From contig NZ_CP009621.1 in NCBI RefSeq assembly GCF_000973725.1, positions 997,501-1,061,500 of the forward strand: a DNA stretch of 64,000 nucleotides, given 5' to 3'. The notes under the pieces were generated by a model. That model saw only the letters and a list, made by a program, of their open reading frames with translations. It did not search any database and was not told the origin of the DNA. Position numbers and translations under genes: made by a program. This DNA is from Pontibacter korlensis. GTDB lineage: Bacteria > Bacteroidota > Bacteroidia > Cytophagales > Hymenobacteraceae. Shown one piece after another: positions 54,152-63,566 of this stretch; positions within the stretch are counted from its first letter, which is position 1, and the number at the start of each line of letters is the position of its first letter.

Positions 54152-54628
54152 ATGGCAAGTGTAAACAAAGCAATTCTGGTCGGAAACTTAGGTAAAGACC
54201 CAGAAGTACGTCACCTGGAAGGTGGTGTGGCAGTAGCTCGATTCCCAATCGCTACTTCCGAAACTTTCAAAGACAAAAACGGACAGCGCCAGGAGCGCAC
54301 CGAGTGGCATAACATTGTAGTATGGAGAGGCTTGGCAGAGGTAGCTGAAAAGTACCTGCGCAAAGGCAATTCAGTATACATTGAAGGACGTATCCGTACG
54401 AACAGTTACCAGGATAAAGATGGTGTGCAGCGCTATAGCACTGAGATAGTGGCAGATAATATGACCATGCTTGGTGGCCGTAGCGATAACGGCGGAAGCG
54501 GCGACTACCAAGGCCAAGGATCCACTGCTGCCAGCAGCGGAAACTATAGCGGTGGCGCGACGGCTAACAAAGGCGGCAGCCCAGCCGGAGGATTCCAGAG
54601 CGACGAACCGGACGACCTGCCCTTCTAA
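54152..54628 (+). CDS. ssb: Single-stranded DNA-binding protein
   Basis: A 158-residue SSB. OB fold about 1-105 beginning [20 protein letters not shown], with [19 protein letters not shown]; a glycine/serine-rich disordered linker (about 108-145); and the acidic C-terminal tip DEPDDLPF that docks repair partners. Normal architecture. Confidence 0.96.
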   Translation: MASVNKAILVGNLGKDPEVRHLEGGVAVARFPIATSETFKDKNGQRQERTEWHNIVVWRGLAEVAEKYLRKGNSVYIEGRIRTNSYQDKDGVQRYSTEIVADNMTMLGGRSDNGGSGDYQGQGSTAASSGNYSGGATANKGGSPAGGFQSDEPDDLPF

Positions 54629-54654
54629 CCTATGTTTCACTAAACTGAACAATT

Positions 54655-56025
54655 TTGGAAAGTACAGATCCCGGAGACCCCCTGAGTTATAGCTTACTCC
54701 AATTTTTACAGAGTTCATTGACCCAGCTCAGGGTAGAATACCTGATCGCCATACTAGGCGGTTTCATTTTATTGCTGTTCTCGGCCCTGACTTCAGGGGC
54801 CGAGGCAGCTTTCTTCTCTCTTTCGGAGCAGGAGCTAGAGCAGTGCAAAACGAGCAAGCGCCCCGCTGAGCAACATGTGTACCGCCTCCTGCAGAACCCG
54901 CGTCAGCTTCTTACTACTATACTTGTTTTCAACAACGGCATTAATGTCGCCATCATTACGCTGTTCGCTTATGTAGCGTGGCAAGTGTTTGGCACCATGA
55001 CGTTATCGGCTGGTGCAATGGCACTATGTATGCTATTTGCCACCTTCTTCATTGTTTTCTGTGGAGAGGTGTTGCCAAAAGTATATGTGCAGAAACACCG
55101 TATGTCGCTCGTACGCCGTATGGCCGGAGTGTTAGACAGGCTGCAGGTAATTATCCGCCCTGCCTCCTGGCTTCTTACCTCCATAAATGAGTACATCGAA
55201 CAAAAGTATATTATCAGAGGCTACAATCACACCATAGAAGAGCTGCACCACAGCCTAGACGTGGCTCTGATAAATGCCGACACCTCTCCGGAGGAGCGCA
55301 AAATATTGCGTGGCGTTGTAAACTTCGGAGCCATCAATGTAAGGCAAATCATGCGCCCTCGCGTGGATATTGTAGCGTTCAGTACAACCATGACACTGCA
55401 GGAGCTAATGCCTGAGATTGTGAAATGGGGATACTCCCGGGTGCCAGTTTATACAGAGAACACAGACCAGATAGAGGGTATACTGTATGTAAAAGATCTT
55501 CTGCCACACCTGGGCAAAGGCGAAGACTTTGAATGGCAGCAGTTAGTACGCCCACCATTCTTTGTACCAGAGACAAAGCGCATCGCTGACCTTTTCCAGG
55601 ATTTCAAAGAAAAGCATGTGCACATGGCCATTGTAGTAAATGAGTATGGAGGCACTGTAGGCTTACTTACCTTGGAGGACATTGTTGAGGAGATTGTGGG
55701 TGAGATTAACGACGAATTTGATGACGATGATGATATCATCTATTCTCAACTCGACGAAAATACCTATATCTTTGACGGCAAGACCTCGCTACATGACTTC
55801 TGCAAAATAACCGAGGTGCCATTTGATGCCTTTGATGAGGTAAAAGGTGATAACGAGACAGTAGCTGGTCTAATGCTGGCGCTGTTTTCCAGGATTCCGC
55901 GAGTGGGCGACTCAGCAGAGTATGGGCGCTTCCATTTCACGGTAGAGTCGGCGGACACAAAGCGCGTTAAACGAATTAAGATCAATGTCGCAAGCAAAAA
56001 AGAACAGTATCATAAAGTTAGTTAG
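54655..56025 (+). CDS. gldE: Gliding motility protein GldE (CNNM/CBS hemolysin-like)
   Basis: A 456-residue inner-membrane protein: DUF21/CNNM transmembrane domain (about 28-185, four hydrophobic stretches), a CBS pair (about 215-340, with [10 protein letters not shown] and GYSRVPVY) and a CorC-HlyC domain (about 370-450). The start is a TTG; the N-terminus ESTDPGDP is the kind seen in GldE proteins and no closer ATG preserves it. GldE stabilises GldD genetically in Flavobacterium (established). The 3' end overlaps gldD by 41 bases. Confidence 0.9.
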   Translation: MESTDPGDPLSYSLLQFLQSSLTQLRVEYLIAILGGFILLLFSALTSGAEAAFFSLSEQELEQCKTSKRPAEQHVYRLLQNPRQLLTTILVFNNGINVAIITLFAYVAWQVFGTMTLSAGAMALCMLFATFFIVFCGEVLPKVYVQKHRMSLVRRMAGVLDRLQVIIRPASWLLTSINEYIEQKYIIRGYNHTIEELHHSLDVALINADTSPEERKILRGVVNFGAINVRQIMRPRVDIVAFSTTMTLQELMPEIVKWGYSRVPVYTENTDQIEGILYVKDLLPHLGKGEDFEWQQLVRPPFFVPETKRIADLFQDFKEKHVHMAIVVNEYGGTVGLLTLEDIVEEIVGEINDEFDDDDDIIYSQLDENTYIFDGKTSLHDFCKITEVPFDAFDEVKGDNETVAGLMLALFSRIPRVGDSAEYGRFHFTVESADTKRVKRIKINVASKKEQYHKVS

Positions 56026-56602
56026 CCTGAAGGCATGTATGTGGATTGGCCTTACTGCTGGTGTAGCAGCCTGCGGAGCCGAGTATACCCCAAAGCCTAA
56101 AGGCTACAACCGCATCGATCTGCCGTCACAAGCATACCAACAGCTACAGGAGGACCACCCGTACAGTTTTGAGTACTCCGCTCACGCCAAAATACGTCCT
56201 GACTCTTCTGGCATTGCGCAACCACACTGGATCAATATTATATATCCAAGCCTTGGAGCCAATGTGCAGCTAACATACAAAGACCTGCAAAACAGCAATG
56301 AGGTGCTAAATGACCTGGTGGAAGATGCTCGCAAACTAACTGCCAAGCATCAGATTAAGGCTTATGCGATTGAGGAATCTGAGATAAAGATCTCTTCCGG
56401 AGATGTGGCTTCTGTATTTGAACTGGAGGGTGAGGTACCGAGTCAGTTCCAGTTCTATGTTACTGATTCTACAGAGCACTTCCTGCGCGGTGCTTTATAC
56501 TTCAGAACAGCTACGCAGAATGATTCACTGGCTCCGGTAATTGAATTTGTAAAAAAAGATATCATACACCTGCTGAACACGCTAGAGTGGAAAAGTAAAT
56601 AA
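55985..56602 (+). CDS. gldD: Gliding motility lipoprotein GldD
   Basis: A 205-residue lipoprotein with a long signal ([20 protein letters not shown]) ending in lipobox GVAAC at C30, followed by [18 protein letters not shown] (about 34-51), the GldD hallmark. The ATG lies inside gldE, 41 bases before its stop, in another frame, implying tight translational coupling. Its terminator-like hairpin follows at 56637. Confidence 0.92.
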   Translation: MSQAKKNSIIKLVSLKACMWIGLTAGVAACGAEYTPKPKGYNRIDLPSQAYQQLQEDHPYSFEYSAHAKIRPDSSGIAQPHWINIIYPSLGANVQLTYKDLQNSNEVLNDLVEDARKLTAKHQIKAYAIEESEIKISSGDVASVFELEGEVPSQFQFYVTDSTEHFLRGALYFRTATQNDSLAPVIEFVKKDIIHLLNTLEWKSK

Positions 56603-56636
56603 GCCATTTGAGCATAGCAAAGTCATCAACAAGTAT

Positions 56637-56671
56637 AAAGCCCCGCCAGCGTTTAAACCTGTCGGGGCTTT
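56637..56671 (+). terminator. Terminator of gldD
   Basis: A 9-bp stem AAAGCCCCG / CGGGGCTTT (56637-56645 with 56663-56671) with a 17-base loop, followed by TTT. Confidence 0.8.
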
Positions 56672-56675
56672 TGCT

Positions 56676-56683
56676 TATTTTTG
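56676..56683 (+). promoter_or_regulatory. -7 box of recG
   Basis: TATTTTTG (TAnnTTTG) directly after the gldD terminator; transcription would begin near 56690, 40 bases before the chosen GTG start. -33 is poor. Confidence 0.45.
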
Positions 56684-56729
56684 CATTCTATACTTGCCAT
56701 TCCTTTCACCCAAAAGCAAGCCAGATCAC

Positions 56730-58829
56730 GTGAGTAACTTCTTCAACACTAAAATAGAATTCCTGAAAGGCGTTGGGCCGATGCGGGCGGAGCTGTTGCA
56801 GAAAGAACTCAACATCTTCACCTACGGCGACCTAATTCAGCACTACCCTTTCCGATATCTAGACCGCACGCAGTTTTACAAAGTAGCCGAACTGGATGAG
56901 AGTATGCACTATGTGCAGGTGCGTGGCCGCGTTAGGGGCAAAGAAGTCATTGGCGAAGGGCGTAAGCAGCGCCTGGCGGCAACGCTGGTAGATGAGAACG
57001 GTGACCAGTTAGAGCTGGTATGGTTTAAAGGTGTGAAGTGGATGCAGAAAACACTGAAGAACCACACCGACTACATCGTGTTCGGAAAGCCTACGGAGTT
57101 TAATGGCAGGTTCAGCATGGCACACCCTGAGCTAGAGGAGCTGGCTGAGGAAAAACAAACAACCTCTTTTCTGCAGCCAGTTTACCACACTACCGAAAAG
57201 CTCAAAGCACACCGCATCGATAGCAAAGTGATCAGCAAAATAATGGAGATGCTGTTAAAAGTAGCATTGCCACAGGTGCAGGAGTCGCTGTCGCCGGAGC
57301 TGATTGATACGTATAAGCTGATGGATAAGCGTAGTGCTTATGCCAACATTCACTTCCCGGAAACGGCGGAGAAGTATAACAAAGCTAAGTTCAGGCTCAA
57401 ATTTGAGGAGCTCTTTTACATACAACTGCGCCTGTTCCGCCAGAAGGTAGTGCGCAAAGCAGATCTGCAGGGGCAGGTGTTTAAGAACACTTCCACCCTC
57501 ACCGAATTTTATAAAAACCACATGACCTTTGACCTGACCAATGCTCAAAAGCGGGTGGTGAAGGAAATATACGCTGACTTAACGGCCGGAAAGCAGATGA
57601 ACCGCCTGCTGCAAGGGGATGTAGGCTCCGGCAAAACCATTGTGGCCTTTATTACTATGCTGATTGCGGCAGATAATGGGGCGCAGTCGGTGCTAATGGC
57701 ACCAACCGAAATTCTGGCCGACCAGCATTATGTGGGTTTAAAGGCCTTTGCCGATAGGCTGGGCATCAACATTGGCAAACTTACAGGCTCTACAAAGGCC
57801 AGTGAGCGAAAAGTAATACACGAGCAGCTGCGCTCTGGCGAGATGAAAATGATTGTGGGTACGCATGCGTTGCTGGAAGACGTGGTGCAGTTTCAGAACC
57901 TGGGGCTCTGCATTGTGGATGAACAGCACCGCTTTGGTGTGGAGCAGCGTTCTAAGCTCTGGCGCAAAAACCCGCGAGTTATTCCGCACGTGCTCGTGAT
58001 GACGGCCACCCCTATTCCCCGCACCTTAGCCATGACTTTATATGGCGATCTGGATGTGTCGGTGATTGACGAGTTACCAGCCGGCCGTAAGGAAATCGTA
58101 ACCGTACATCGCTTCGATTCGCACCGCCTGCGTGTGTTCCAGTTCGTGCGCGACCAGATAAAGCTGGGCCGGCAGATTTACATCGTGTACCCGCTCATTG
58201 AGGAGTCAGAGGGGATGGAGAATTATAAAGACCTGATGGATGGCTTTGAGAGCGTGCAGCGGGCTTTCCCGGAGTACAAGGTAAGTATGGTACACGGCAA
58301 GATGAAGCCGCAGGACAAGGATTACGAGATGCAGCGCTTCGTAAGGAACGAAACGCAGATAATGGTAGCTACTACCGTAATCGAAGTAGGTGTGAACGTT
58401 CCAAATGCTTCTGTGATGATAATAGAGAGTGCCGAGCGATTTGGCCTTTCGCAGCTACACCAGTTGCGCGGCCGTGTAGGCCGTGGAGCCGAGCAGAGTT
58501 ACTGTATCCTGATGACAGGCTATAAGCTGAGCAAGGACAGCAAAACCCGTCTTGAGACGATGGTACGCACGAACAACGGCTTCGAGATTGCAGACATTGA
58601 CCTGAAACTGCGTGGTCCCGGCGACCTAATGGGCACACAACAGAGCGGCGTACTGGACCTGCTCATTGCAGATTTGGCTAAAGATGCGCCTATACTTCAG
58701 GAAGCGCGAGCCGCTGCACAGCGCGTGTTACACCAGGACCCGCAGCTGGAGCAGCCGGGGCATGCCAACATCCGCCGCCACATTCAGTCACTGAGTGCCA
58801 ACACTGTGAACTGGAGCAGGATCAGTTAG
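56730..58829 (+). CDS. recG: ATP-dependent DNA helicase RecG
   Basis: A 699-residue branch-migration helicase that reverses stalled forks. An N-terminal wedge domain (about 50-150), Walker A GDVGSGKT (296-303), DEQH box (397-400), TATPIPRTL, and the C-terminal QLRGRVGRG are all present. I chose GTG at 56730 (MSNFFNTKIEFLKGVGP), the start form typical of relatives; a TTG at 56694 would add 12 residues but sits at the likely transcription start. Confidence 0.93.
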   Translation: MSNFFNTKIEFLKGVGPMRAELLQKELNIFTYGDLIQHYPFRYLDRTQFYKVAELDESMHYVQVRGRVRGKEVIGEGRKQRLAATLVDENGDQLELVWFKGVKWMQKTLKNHTDYIVFGKPTEFNGRFSMAHPELEELAEEKQTTSFLQPVYHTTEKLKAHRIDSKVISKIMEMLLKVALPQVQESLSPELIDTYKLMDKRSAYANIHFPETAEKYNKAKFRLKFEELFYIQLRLFRQKVVRKADLQGQVFKNTSTLTEFYKNHMTFDLTNAQKRVVKEIYADLTAGKQMNRLLQGDVGSGKTIVAFITMLIAADNGAQSVLMAPTEILADQHYVGLKAFADRLGINIGKLTGSTKASERKVIHEQLRSGEMKMIVGTHALLEDVVQFQNLGLCIVDEQHRFGVEQRSKLWRKNPRVIPHVLVMTATPIPRTLAMTLYGDLDVSVIDELPAGRKEIVTVHRFDSHRLRVFQFVRDQIKLGRQIYIVYPLIEESEGMENYKDLMDGFESVQRAFPEYKVSMVHGKMKPQDKDYEMQRFVRNETQIMVATTVIEVGVNVPNASVMIIESAERFGLSQLHQLRGRVGRGAEQSYCILMTGYKLSKDSKTRLETMVRTNNGFEIADIDLKLRGPGDLMGTQQSGVLDLLIADLAKDAPILQEARAAAQRVLHQDPQLEQPGHANIRRHIQSLSANTVNWSRIS

Positions 58830-58880
58830 AGCTACAGCAGTTTTTCCACTACTCAGGTTAAATTTTACCCTTATCTTTAC

Positions 58881-59050
58881 AGCGCCTGCGCTGTTCTGGT
58901 AGCATAACCAGAGCTTAAAAAGGAACCGTGTGTAAATCACGGGCTGACGCGCAACTGTAAGTAACATTATGTTAACGCCAAACAGGCCCTTTGTCCGGAG
59001 TCGGGTGCGAAGGGCGGCAGTAAAGTTATAAGCCAGGATACTTGCCACAG
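58881..59050 (+). ncRNA. Cobalamin riboswitch
   Basis: The conserved core is visible in order: P3-like hairpin CTGGT/ACCAG (58896-58911), TTAAAAAGGAACCG, then GGGCTGACGCGCAACTGTAA (58941-58960) and the B12 box AGCCAGGATACTTGCC (59031-59046). This is the adenosyl- or hydroxocobalamin aptamer. Downstream, CTTGCCACAG (59041-59050) can pair with CTGTGGTAAG (59081-59090), a plausible expression platform. No U-run follows. The next gene is an acyl-CoA thioesterase 226 bases away, not a cobalamin gene. A TATCTTTA -7-like box lies at 58872-58879. Confidence 0.88.
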
Positions 59051-59275
59051 ATGTTTATGCACAGCCTTCGCGCTTAAGGCCTGTGGTAAGAAATTAGCCG
59101 TACCAGTAGTACGGTCTACACTTCCTTTCCACACCTTCCTGCGCAGGCATTCAAACTTTTAGTAAAAGCACATGTCGCGCCACCCCTTGTAACTTTTATA
59201 CTCTAAACTACCTTCGCTGTTAAAAAGCTGTACCGGTATGTGCTTGCCACCTACACATCAACAATCAAAACTTTT
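59051..59275. other. Non-coding stretch after the riboswitch
   Basis: No open frame resembling a TonB receptor or cobalamin gene. Two hairpins: GCCTT/AAGGC (59064-59080) nested in the riboswitch platform, and CCGTAC/GTACGG (59098-59114). Confidence 0.6.
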
Positions 59276-59668
59276 ATGAACTTAGAAGAACGCATCAAGC
59301 AATCAGAAACCCGTATCTTTAAGGCTGTTTTTCCGAATACCACCAACCATTACGACACCCTTTTTGGAGGCACGGCCATGCAACTAATGGACGAGGTAGC
59401 CTTTATTGCTGCCACACGTTTTTGCCGCAAACGTGTGGTTACCGTTTCATCAGACAGAATTGACTTTACACAACCCATACCCGCTGGTACCATTGTAGAG
59501 CTGATAGCCCGCGTTATAAGTGTAGGCAATACCAGCTTGAAAGTACAGGTTGAGATTTATGTTGAAGAAATGTATTCTGATGTACGAACAAAGGCAGTGA
59601 GCGGGACCTTTGCTTTTGTAGCCATAGACGAGCACAAGCAACCAATACGAGTGCTTTCTGAGGTGTAA
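59276..59668 (+). CDS. Acyl-CoA thioesterase (hotdog fold, YciA-like)
   Basis: A 130-residue hotdog protein starting MNLEERIKQSETRIFKAVFP; NHYDTLFGGTAMQLMDEVAF (about 22-41) is the catalytic Asn/Asp helix of the YciA/Acot family and VTVSSDRIDFTQPIP (about 52-66) the following strands. It hydrolyses acyl-CoAs in the cytoplasm as a hexamer (family). Start taken at 59276, the first ATG that gives normal length. It is the first gene after the riboswitch, but its family is not known to be B12-controlled. Confidence 0.88.
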   Translation: MNLEERIKQSETRIFKAVFPNTTNHYDTLFGGTAMQLMDEVAFIAATRFCRKRVVTVSSDRIDFTQPIPAGTIVELIARVISVGNTSLKVQVEIYVEEMYSDVRTKAVSGTFAFVAIDEHKQPIRVLSEV

Positions 59669-59897
59669 TGCAAACACCATTTGAACAGCTCTTTATTGAG
59701 GAGCAAAGTTTATACTTTGGTTCCACGCGAAACAATAGTCAAAGGTTAATATTACAACTGCCTTAACTCTGGCCAGTGTAAATATAGTATATTCGGTAAT
59801 CCAGTTCCGTTTATACGCTGGATTTGGGTGTATAGCAGGAGTAGTGTTCCTTTTATACAGTAGTGCCTGTATTGGCCCGCCAATGTTTCTGACATGA
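59669..59897. other. Intergenic region left of the IS110 element
   Basis: No gene supported. It contains a TATACTT heptamer near 59711 and nothing else recognisable. Confidence 0.45.
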
Positions 59898-59929
59898 TAA
59901 CTTAAGCTCAGTTCTTTAGCCGAAAATTT

Positions 59930-60118
59930 GGGGAGACAGTAAAATTAGTTACAGGAGCTTTTGCAGCAAGACCTTTCCTAACATTGAGTGGGTGAACTCT
60001 GCCAGTAGTGTGGTTCTGCTGCCCCATTTGGTTTCAAACTGGGCGTTAGAGCCCGCATAGAAGAGTAAGCTGACTGGGCGGCAGGCAATGGCTTTTGTAT
60101 TTATCCCAAAATATTAAA
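59930..60118 (+). ncRNA. Candidate IS110 bridge RNA
   Basis: Inference: IS110-group elements transcribe a structured RNA from the left non-coding end that guides recombination (described for IS621 and relatives). This region is free of genes and can form hairpins GGGC-GTTAGA-GCCC (60041-60058 area), CCCA...TGGG around GGTTTCAA, and CAG...CTG near 60010-60035. TAAGCT at 60066-60071 also occurs at the proposed left end. No alignment could be made, so limits are approximate. Confidence 0.4.
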
Positions 60119-60122
60119 GCCT

Positions 60123-61469
60123 ATGAAAAAGCAAACCACTACAAGAGAGAGTGCCATCAACATGCAGCTGGCCAACCCGAACGCGGCAGGTATTGATGTG
60201 GGAGACACCATTCACGCCGTTGCCGTACCCGAGGGCAGGGATACGCTGCCGGTCAGGTCCTTTGGGACGATGACCTGCGATCTGGAGGCCATCGCCGCCT
60301 GGCTGCTCGAATGCGGGGTGGACACGGTGGCCATGGAGAGCACTGGCGTATACTGGAGACCCTTGTTCAACCTGCTCACCCAGCACGGCCTGGAGGTGTA
60401 CCTGGTTAATGCCAAACAGGTTAAAAACGTGAGCGGCAGGAAGAACGATGAGGATGATGCGCGCTGGATTCAGAAGCTGCACAGTTGCGGACTGCTCCGC
60501 AGCAGCTATCTTCCCGACGACCAGCAGGAGGCGCTGCGCACGCTGGTTCGCCACCGCAGAACGCTCACCCAGGATAGAGGCAGATGCGTGCTGAGGATGC
60601 AGAAGGCCTTGGAGCTGATGAACGTGAAGGTGCACACGCTGCTGCGCGACATCACCGGCAAGAGCGGCCTTGCCATCATTGAGGCCATCCTGAGTGGGGA
60701 GAGGACAGCGGAGAACTTCCTTACCTGCGTCCACTTCAAGGTGAAGGCCGACAGGGCAACCATCCTCAAGTCCCTACAGGGCAACTGGCGCGCAGAGCAG
60801 CTTTACCTGCTGGAGGACTGTTACATGAGTTATAAGTACCTGACCGAACGCATCGCCTTGTGCGATGTGGCCATTGAAAGGCAGCTGGAGCATTACTATA
60901 GGGAAATCCGCCCTGAAGCGGCGCCTGAGTGTGAGGCCGTCTCTGCTAAGAGGGCCAACAGGAACAAGCCATCGTTCAACACCTGCTCCTACCTGAAAAA
61001 AGTGCTGGGAGTGGACGTGATGGCCATTTACGGTATCAGTGACATTGCCGCACTGGAGATTCTCTCTGAAACAGGCACAGACATGAGCAAGTGGGAAACG
61101 GCTAAGCACTTTGCCAGCTGGCTGAACCTGTGTCCCAACAACAAAATATCAGGAGGGAAGCTTATTAGCAGTACCCTTATGAAAAAGAAGCCAAACCCGG
61201 CAAGCCAGGCTTTCCGTAACGCCGCCAATGCCGTGCAGCGAAGCGACAACTGGCTCGGTGACTACTTCAGGCGGATGAAAGCAAAGGGTGGTAACAAGTA
61301 CGCCACTGTGGCCACGGCTAATAAGATTGCTACAATTTACTACAAAATGGTATCTTGCCAGCAGGAGTTCAGCCCTGTTGAACTGACTGCTTATCAGAAA
61401 AAGTACAAGCAGGCGAAGATCATATACCTAGAGCGGAGGCTCTTTGAACTAAAAATGGAAGCCGCTTAG
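60123..61469 (+). CDS. IS110-family transposase (DEDD recombinase)
   Basis: A 448-residue protein. The N-terminal RuvC-like domain has AGIDVGDTIHAVAV (about 22-35, first Asp), AMESTGVYWRPLF (about 76-88, Glu), and NDEDDARWI (about 108-116, Asp pair). The C-terminal Tnp domain (about 285-410) contains LSETGTDMSKWETAKHFASW and SSTLMKKKPNP with the candidate nucleophilic serine. It is intact in one frame. Such enzymes excise and insert DNA using an RNA guide. The gene starts after the putative bridge RNA. Confidence 0.92.
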   Translation: MKKQTTTRESAINMQLANPNAAGIDVGDTIHAVAVPEGRDTLPVRSFGTMTCDLEAIAAWLLECGVDTVAMESTGVYWRPLFNLLTQHGLEVYLVNAKQVKNVSGRKNDEDDARWIQKLHSCGLLRSSYLPDDQQEALRTLVRHRRTLTQDRGRCVLRMQKALELMNVKVHTLLRDITGKSGLAIIEAILSGERTAENFLTCVHFKVKADRATILKSLQGNWRAEQLYLLEDCYMSYKYLTERIALCDVAIERQLEHYYREIRPEAAPECEAVSAKRANRNKPSFNTCSYLKKVLGVDVMAIYGISDIAALEILSETGTDMSKWETAKHFASWLNLCPNNKISGGKLISSTLMKKKPNPASQAFRNAANAVQRSDNWLGDYFRRMKAKGGNKYATVATANKIATIYYKMVSCQQEFSPVELTAYQKKYKQAKIIYLERRLFELKMEAA

Positions 61470-61503
61470 TGGAGTTATATAGAAGTTCTCCGTAACTTAA
61501 AGT

Positions 61504-61947
61504 ATGAAAAAAACTTTCCCACTCTTTACAACAATCTTATTACTTCTGCTCTTTGGGTGCCAAGAAGAAAAGAATATTAAAGTGTGCGAGAACTTCCAAC
61601 TCCTTGGTTCTTTCAACAAAGGAGAGAAAGTGTCTATCAAGTTCAATTCAAAGGTGATTCATGAAGGCTTCTTTGAAGATAAAAGCTGGATAGTTTCCCA
61701 GTTATTTTGTGTAGATTATACAGATACTTTCAGGGTTGATTTTAGGGTTGTAAAAAAGGGGGAGGTGGTGTTGGATACCTCGATGGTAGGGTATTCAGGG
61801 TTCGGAAACTACCTGCTTGCTCTCCCTAAGGGAAGACCTACAGGAGATTTGCTTGAAAAAGTTCGTGCAGATATTGACTTTTACGAGACCATTCCTCCTG
61901 ATTCTTTAGTTAGAACTGCTGAACCTGAATTGATTGTCTCACATTAA
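61504..61947 (+). CDS. Uncharacterised lipoprotein
   Basis: A 147-residue lipoprotein: signal MKKTFPLFTTILLLLLFGC with C19, then a mixed beta domain (QLLGSFNKGEKVSIKFNSKV) with two further cysteines (28 and 69). No family recognised. Its ATG lies only 35 bases after the IS110 transposase stop and immediately beyond the proposed right end of the element, so the insertion may have removed or replaced its promoter. Confidence 0.7.
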   Translation: MKKTFPLFTTILLLLLFGCQEEKNIKVCENFQLLGSFNKGEKVSIKFNSKVIHEGFFEDKSWIVSQLFCVDYTDTFRVDFRVVKKGEVVLDTSMVGYSGFGNYLLALPKGRPTGDLLEKVRADIDFYETIPPDSLVRTAEPELIVSH

Positions 61948-62103
61948 CACCAAAATAAACTCTGGTTTGTGACATAAAAAGCTTCAGAGAACAAAGTTCA
62001 GCCTTAACCCTCGCTACGCTTCAGGCTTCGGCTGCACCAGCCCGTTATCCACAACAAACACTTTAAGCCTCCGTTTTACCCCTAGCACAAATCTATACCA
62101 CCC

Positions 62104-63558
62104 GTGAAAAAGCAGTTCATCCTTTCGTTTATACTTCTGTGTCTGCTCTGCCAGCCGCAGGCTATACTTGCTCAGTCCAAAACCAGAGCATCCGTAGATT
62201 TCAGCTATAATCCCGATCCTGAAGCAGACCATTTTAACCAGCGCCTTCCTGACAAAAGTATACCTGTTGGGCAGAATGAGCTTGTGCTCCTGAACCGCAC
62301 AGACAACAGCAAATACACAGTAGAGAAGTATAGTGCTGAGTTGAAAAAAGTTTGGTCTGTGGAGATCCCTTTAGAGGATGGAGAGACAGTAGATAAATTT
62401 ACAGCCAACAACGAGGCAGTTCTGGTGATAACAAACCGCAAAGCTGGCCAAAATCAGCAGCTGTACGGGCACCGTATCAACCTTCAGGCAGAAAAGAAAG
62501 AGCAGCCAGTACTGCTTTTAGAAGCGCCAGCTAAAAGCCGACGTGCAGGAGTTGCCATTTCTGAAGATGGCTCTCAGGTTTTAGCTTATCGCTTCCATAC
62601 CGACAACAGCTTTCAGATACAAAGCATCAGCGGCAGTTTATTTAACGGCAATCTGCAGAAGCAACAGGATGTTAAGTATGACTTGAGCGACCTGCGCGGT
62701 ATTCTGACGGCAGATATTCAGTTGGGCAATGGCGGCGAGCAGTATGTAAGTTTGATTTCGGACCAGATGAACCGCCTGAGTGTGCGCCAGTTTAAACCGG
62801 GCCGCAAGGAAGCCAAAGTGATGTCGGTTTTGGTTGGAGGTGTGTTCGACGGACTGCAAGTATACATCCGCGATACCCGCTTCAAGTTAATGGAGGACGG
62901 TTTGCTTTATGGAGCCGTTCTAACTGCCGACGAAAAGAGCGGCGGCTACTACAGTCTTAAAGCTGTAAAGTACGACTTCGAGAATGAGGACATGGTTTTC
63001 GCTGAGGAGTTTAAGTTCAGCCCAGATTATGTGCAGAAGATAAATGCTCTCGACAAGAGCAATAAGGGCAACAGGCTACAAGACATTTCCCTAAGCGAGC
63101 TACTGCTGACACCGGAGAAAAAGCTTGTCATTCTGGCCGAGAAGAAGTATACAGAAGGCGGCGAGAATGCGCCATACTTCGCAGAAGAGCTGCACCTTTT
63201 CGCTTACGACGAGTACATGGGCTACGACTGGAATTCTGTGCTAACGAAGCAACAGCAAGCACCTGCCGCCGAAGGCTTCACCAGTATCTCCTACAGTTCT
63301 CACCTGAGCGGCAACACACTAAACCTGCTTACACTTGAGGAACTAAACGGGAAGTATGATTTGTACCTGCGCCAAATCAACACTAGCAATGGCAGCTCCT
63401 CAGCTCCTCAGGCCCTTCGGCTTAATGTAGCCAATGATAAGAAGCTAGCCTACGTGAAAGATTACACCGTTTGGCTAGCTCCTAAAGACATTGTTACCGT
63501 GGTACGCGCGGGCAAAAAACCAGACCAGCTTCAGCTTAGCCGTATAGAGATAAAATAA
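62104..63558 (+). CDS. Exported protein of unknown function, beta-propeller-like
   Basis: A 484-residue protein with signal peptide MKKQFILSFILLCLLCQPQAILAQ. The start codon is GTG; no ATG gives the signal. The body contains repeated strand patterns (ENELVLLNRTDNSKYTV type, RAGVAISEDGSQVLAYRF, LSVRQFKPGRKEAKVMSV), suggesting a propeller fold. No catalytic motif seen. It is followed closely by a convergent gene (stop to stop 8 bases). Confidence 0.75.
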   Translation: MKKQFILSFILLCLLCQPQAILAQSKTRASVDFSYNPDPEADHFNQRLPDKSIPVGQNELVLLNRTDNSKYTVEKYSAELKKVWSVEIPLEDGETVDKFTANNEAVLVITNRKAGQNQQLYGHRINLQAEKKEQPVLLLEAPAKSRRAGVAISEDGSQVLAYRFHTDNSFQIQSISGSLFNGNLQKQQDVKYDLSDLRGILTADIQLGNGGEQYVSLISDQMNRLSVRQFKPGRKEAKVMSVLVGGVFDGLQVYIRDTRFKLMEDGLLYGAVLTADEKSGGYYSLKAVKYDFENEDMVFAEEFKFSPDYVQKINALDKSNKGNRLQDISLSELLLTPEKKLVILAEKKYTEGGENAPYFAEELHLFAYDEYMGYDWNSVLTKQQQAPAAEGFTSISYSSHLSGNTLNLLTLEELNGKYDLYLRQINTSNGSSSAPQALRLNVANDKKLAYVKDYTVWLAPKDIVTVVRAGKKPDQLQLSRIEIK

Positions 63559-63566
63559 GCAGCTAA

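Larger units (their letters stand above)
59902..61496 (+). mobile_element. IS110-family insertion sequence (boundaries provisional)
   Basis: The element encodes one DEDD transposase and has a roughly 200-base non-coding 5' region, the layout of the IS110 group. IS110 elements lack inverted repeats and duplicate only a short core. An 8-bp direct repeat TAACTTAA occurs at 59898-59905 and 61493-61500; its central CT is a candidate core, giving an element of about 1.6 kb. The transposase body and approximate extent are secure; the exact ends are a proposal. No TATACTT/AAGTATA heptamer was seen inside. Confidence 0.7.

Noticed and set aside
59276..59668. The thioesterase as the normal riboswitch-controlled gene
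   Set aside because: This family is not known to be B12-regulated, and 226 non-coding bases separate it from the aptamer; recorded as an open question in the findings instead.
60114..60734. 206-codon frame opposite the IS110 transposase
   Set aside because: Antisense shadow generated by GC-rich codons of the transposase.
25632..61496. A composite transposon or genomic island bounded by the insertion sequences
   Set aside because: The three elements belong to three different families (IS3, IS4, IS110), and the genes between them are ordinary housekeeping genes with typical composition.
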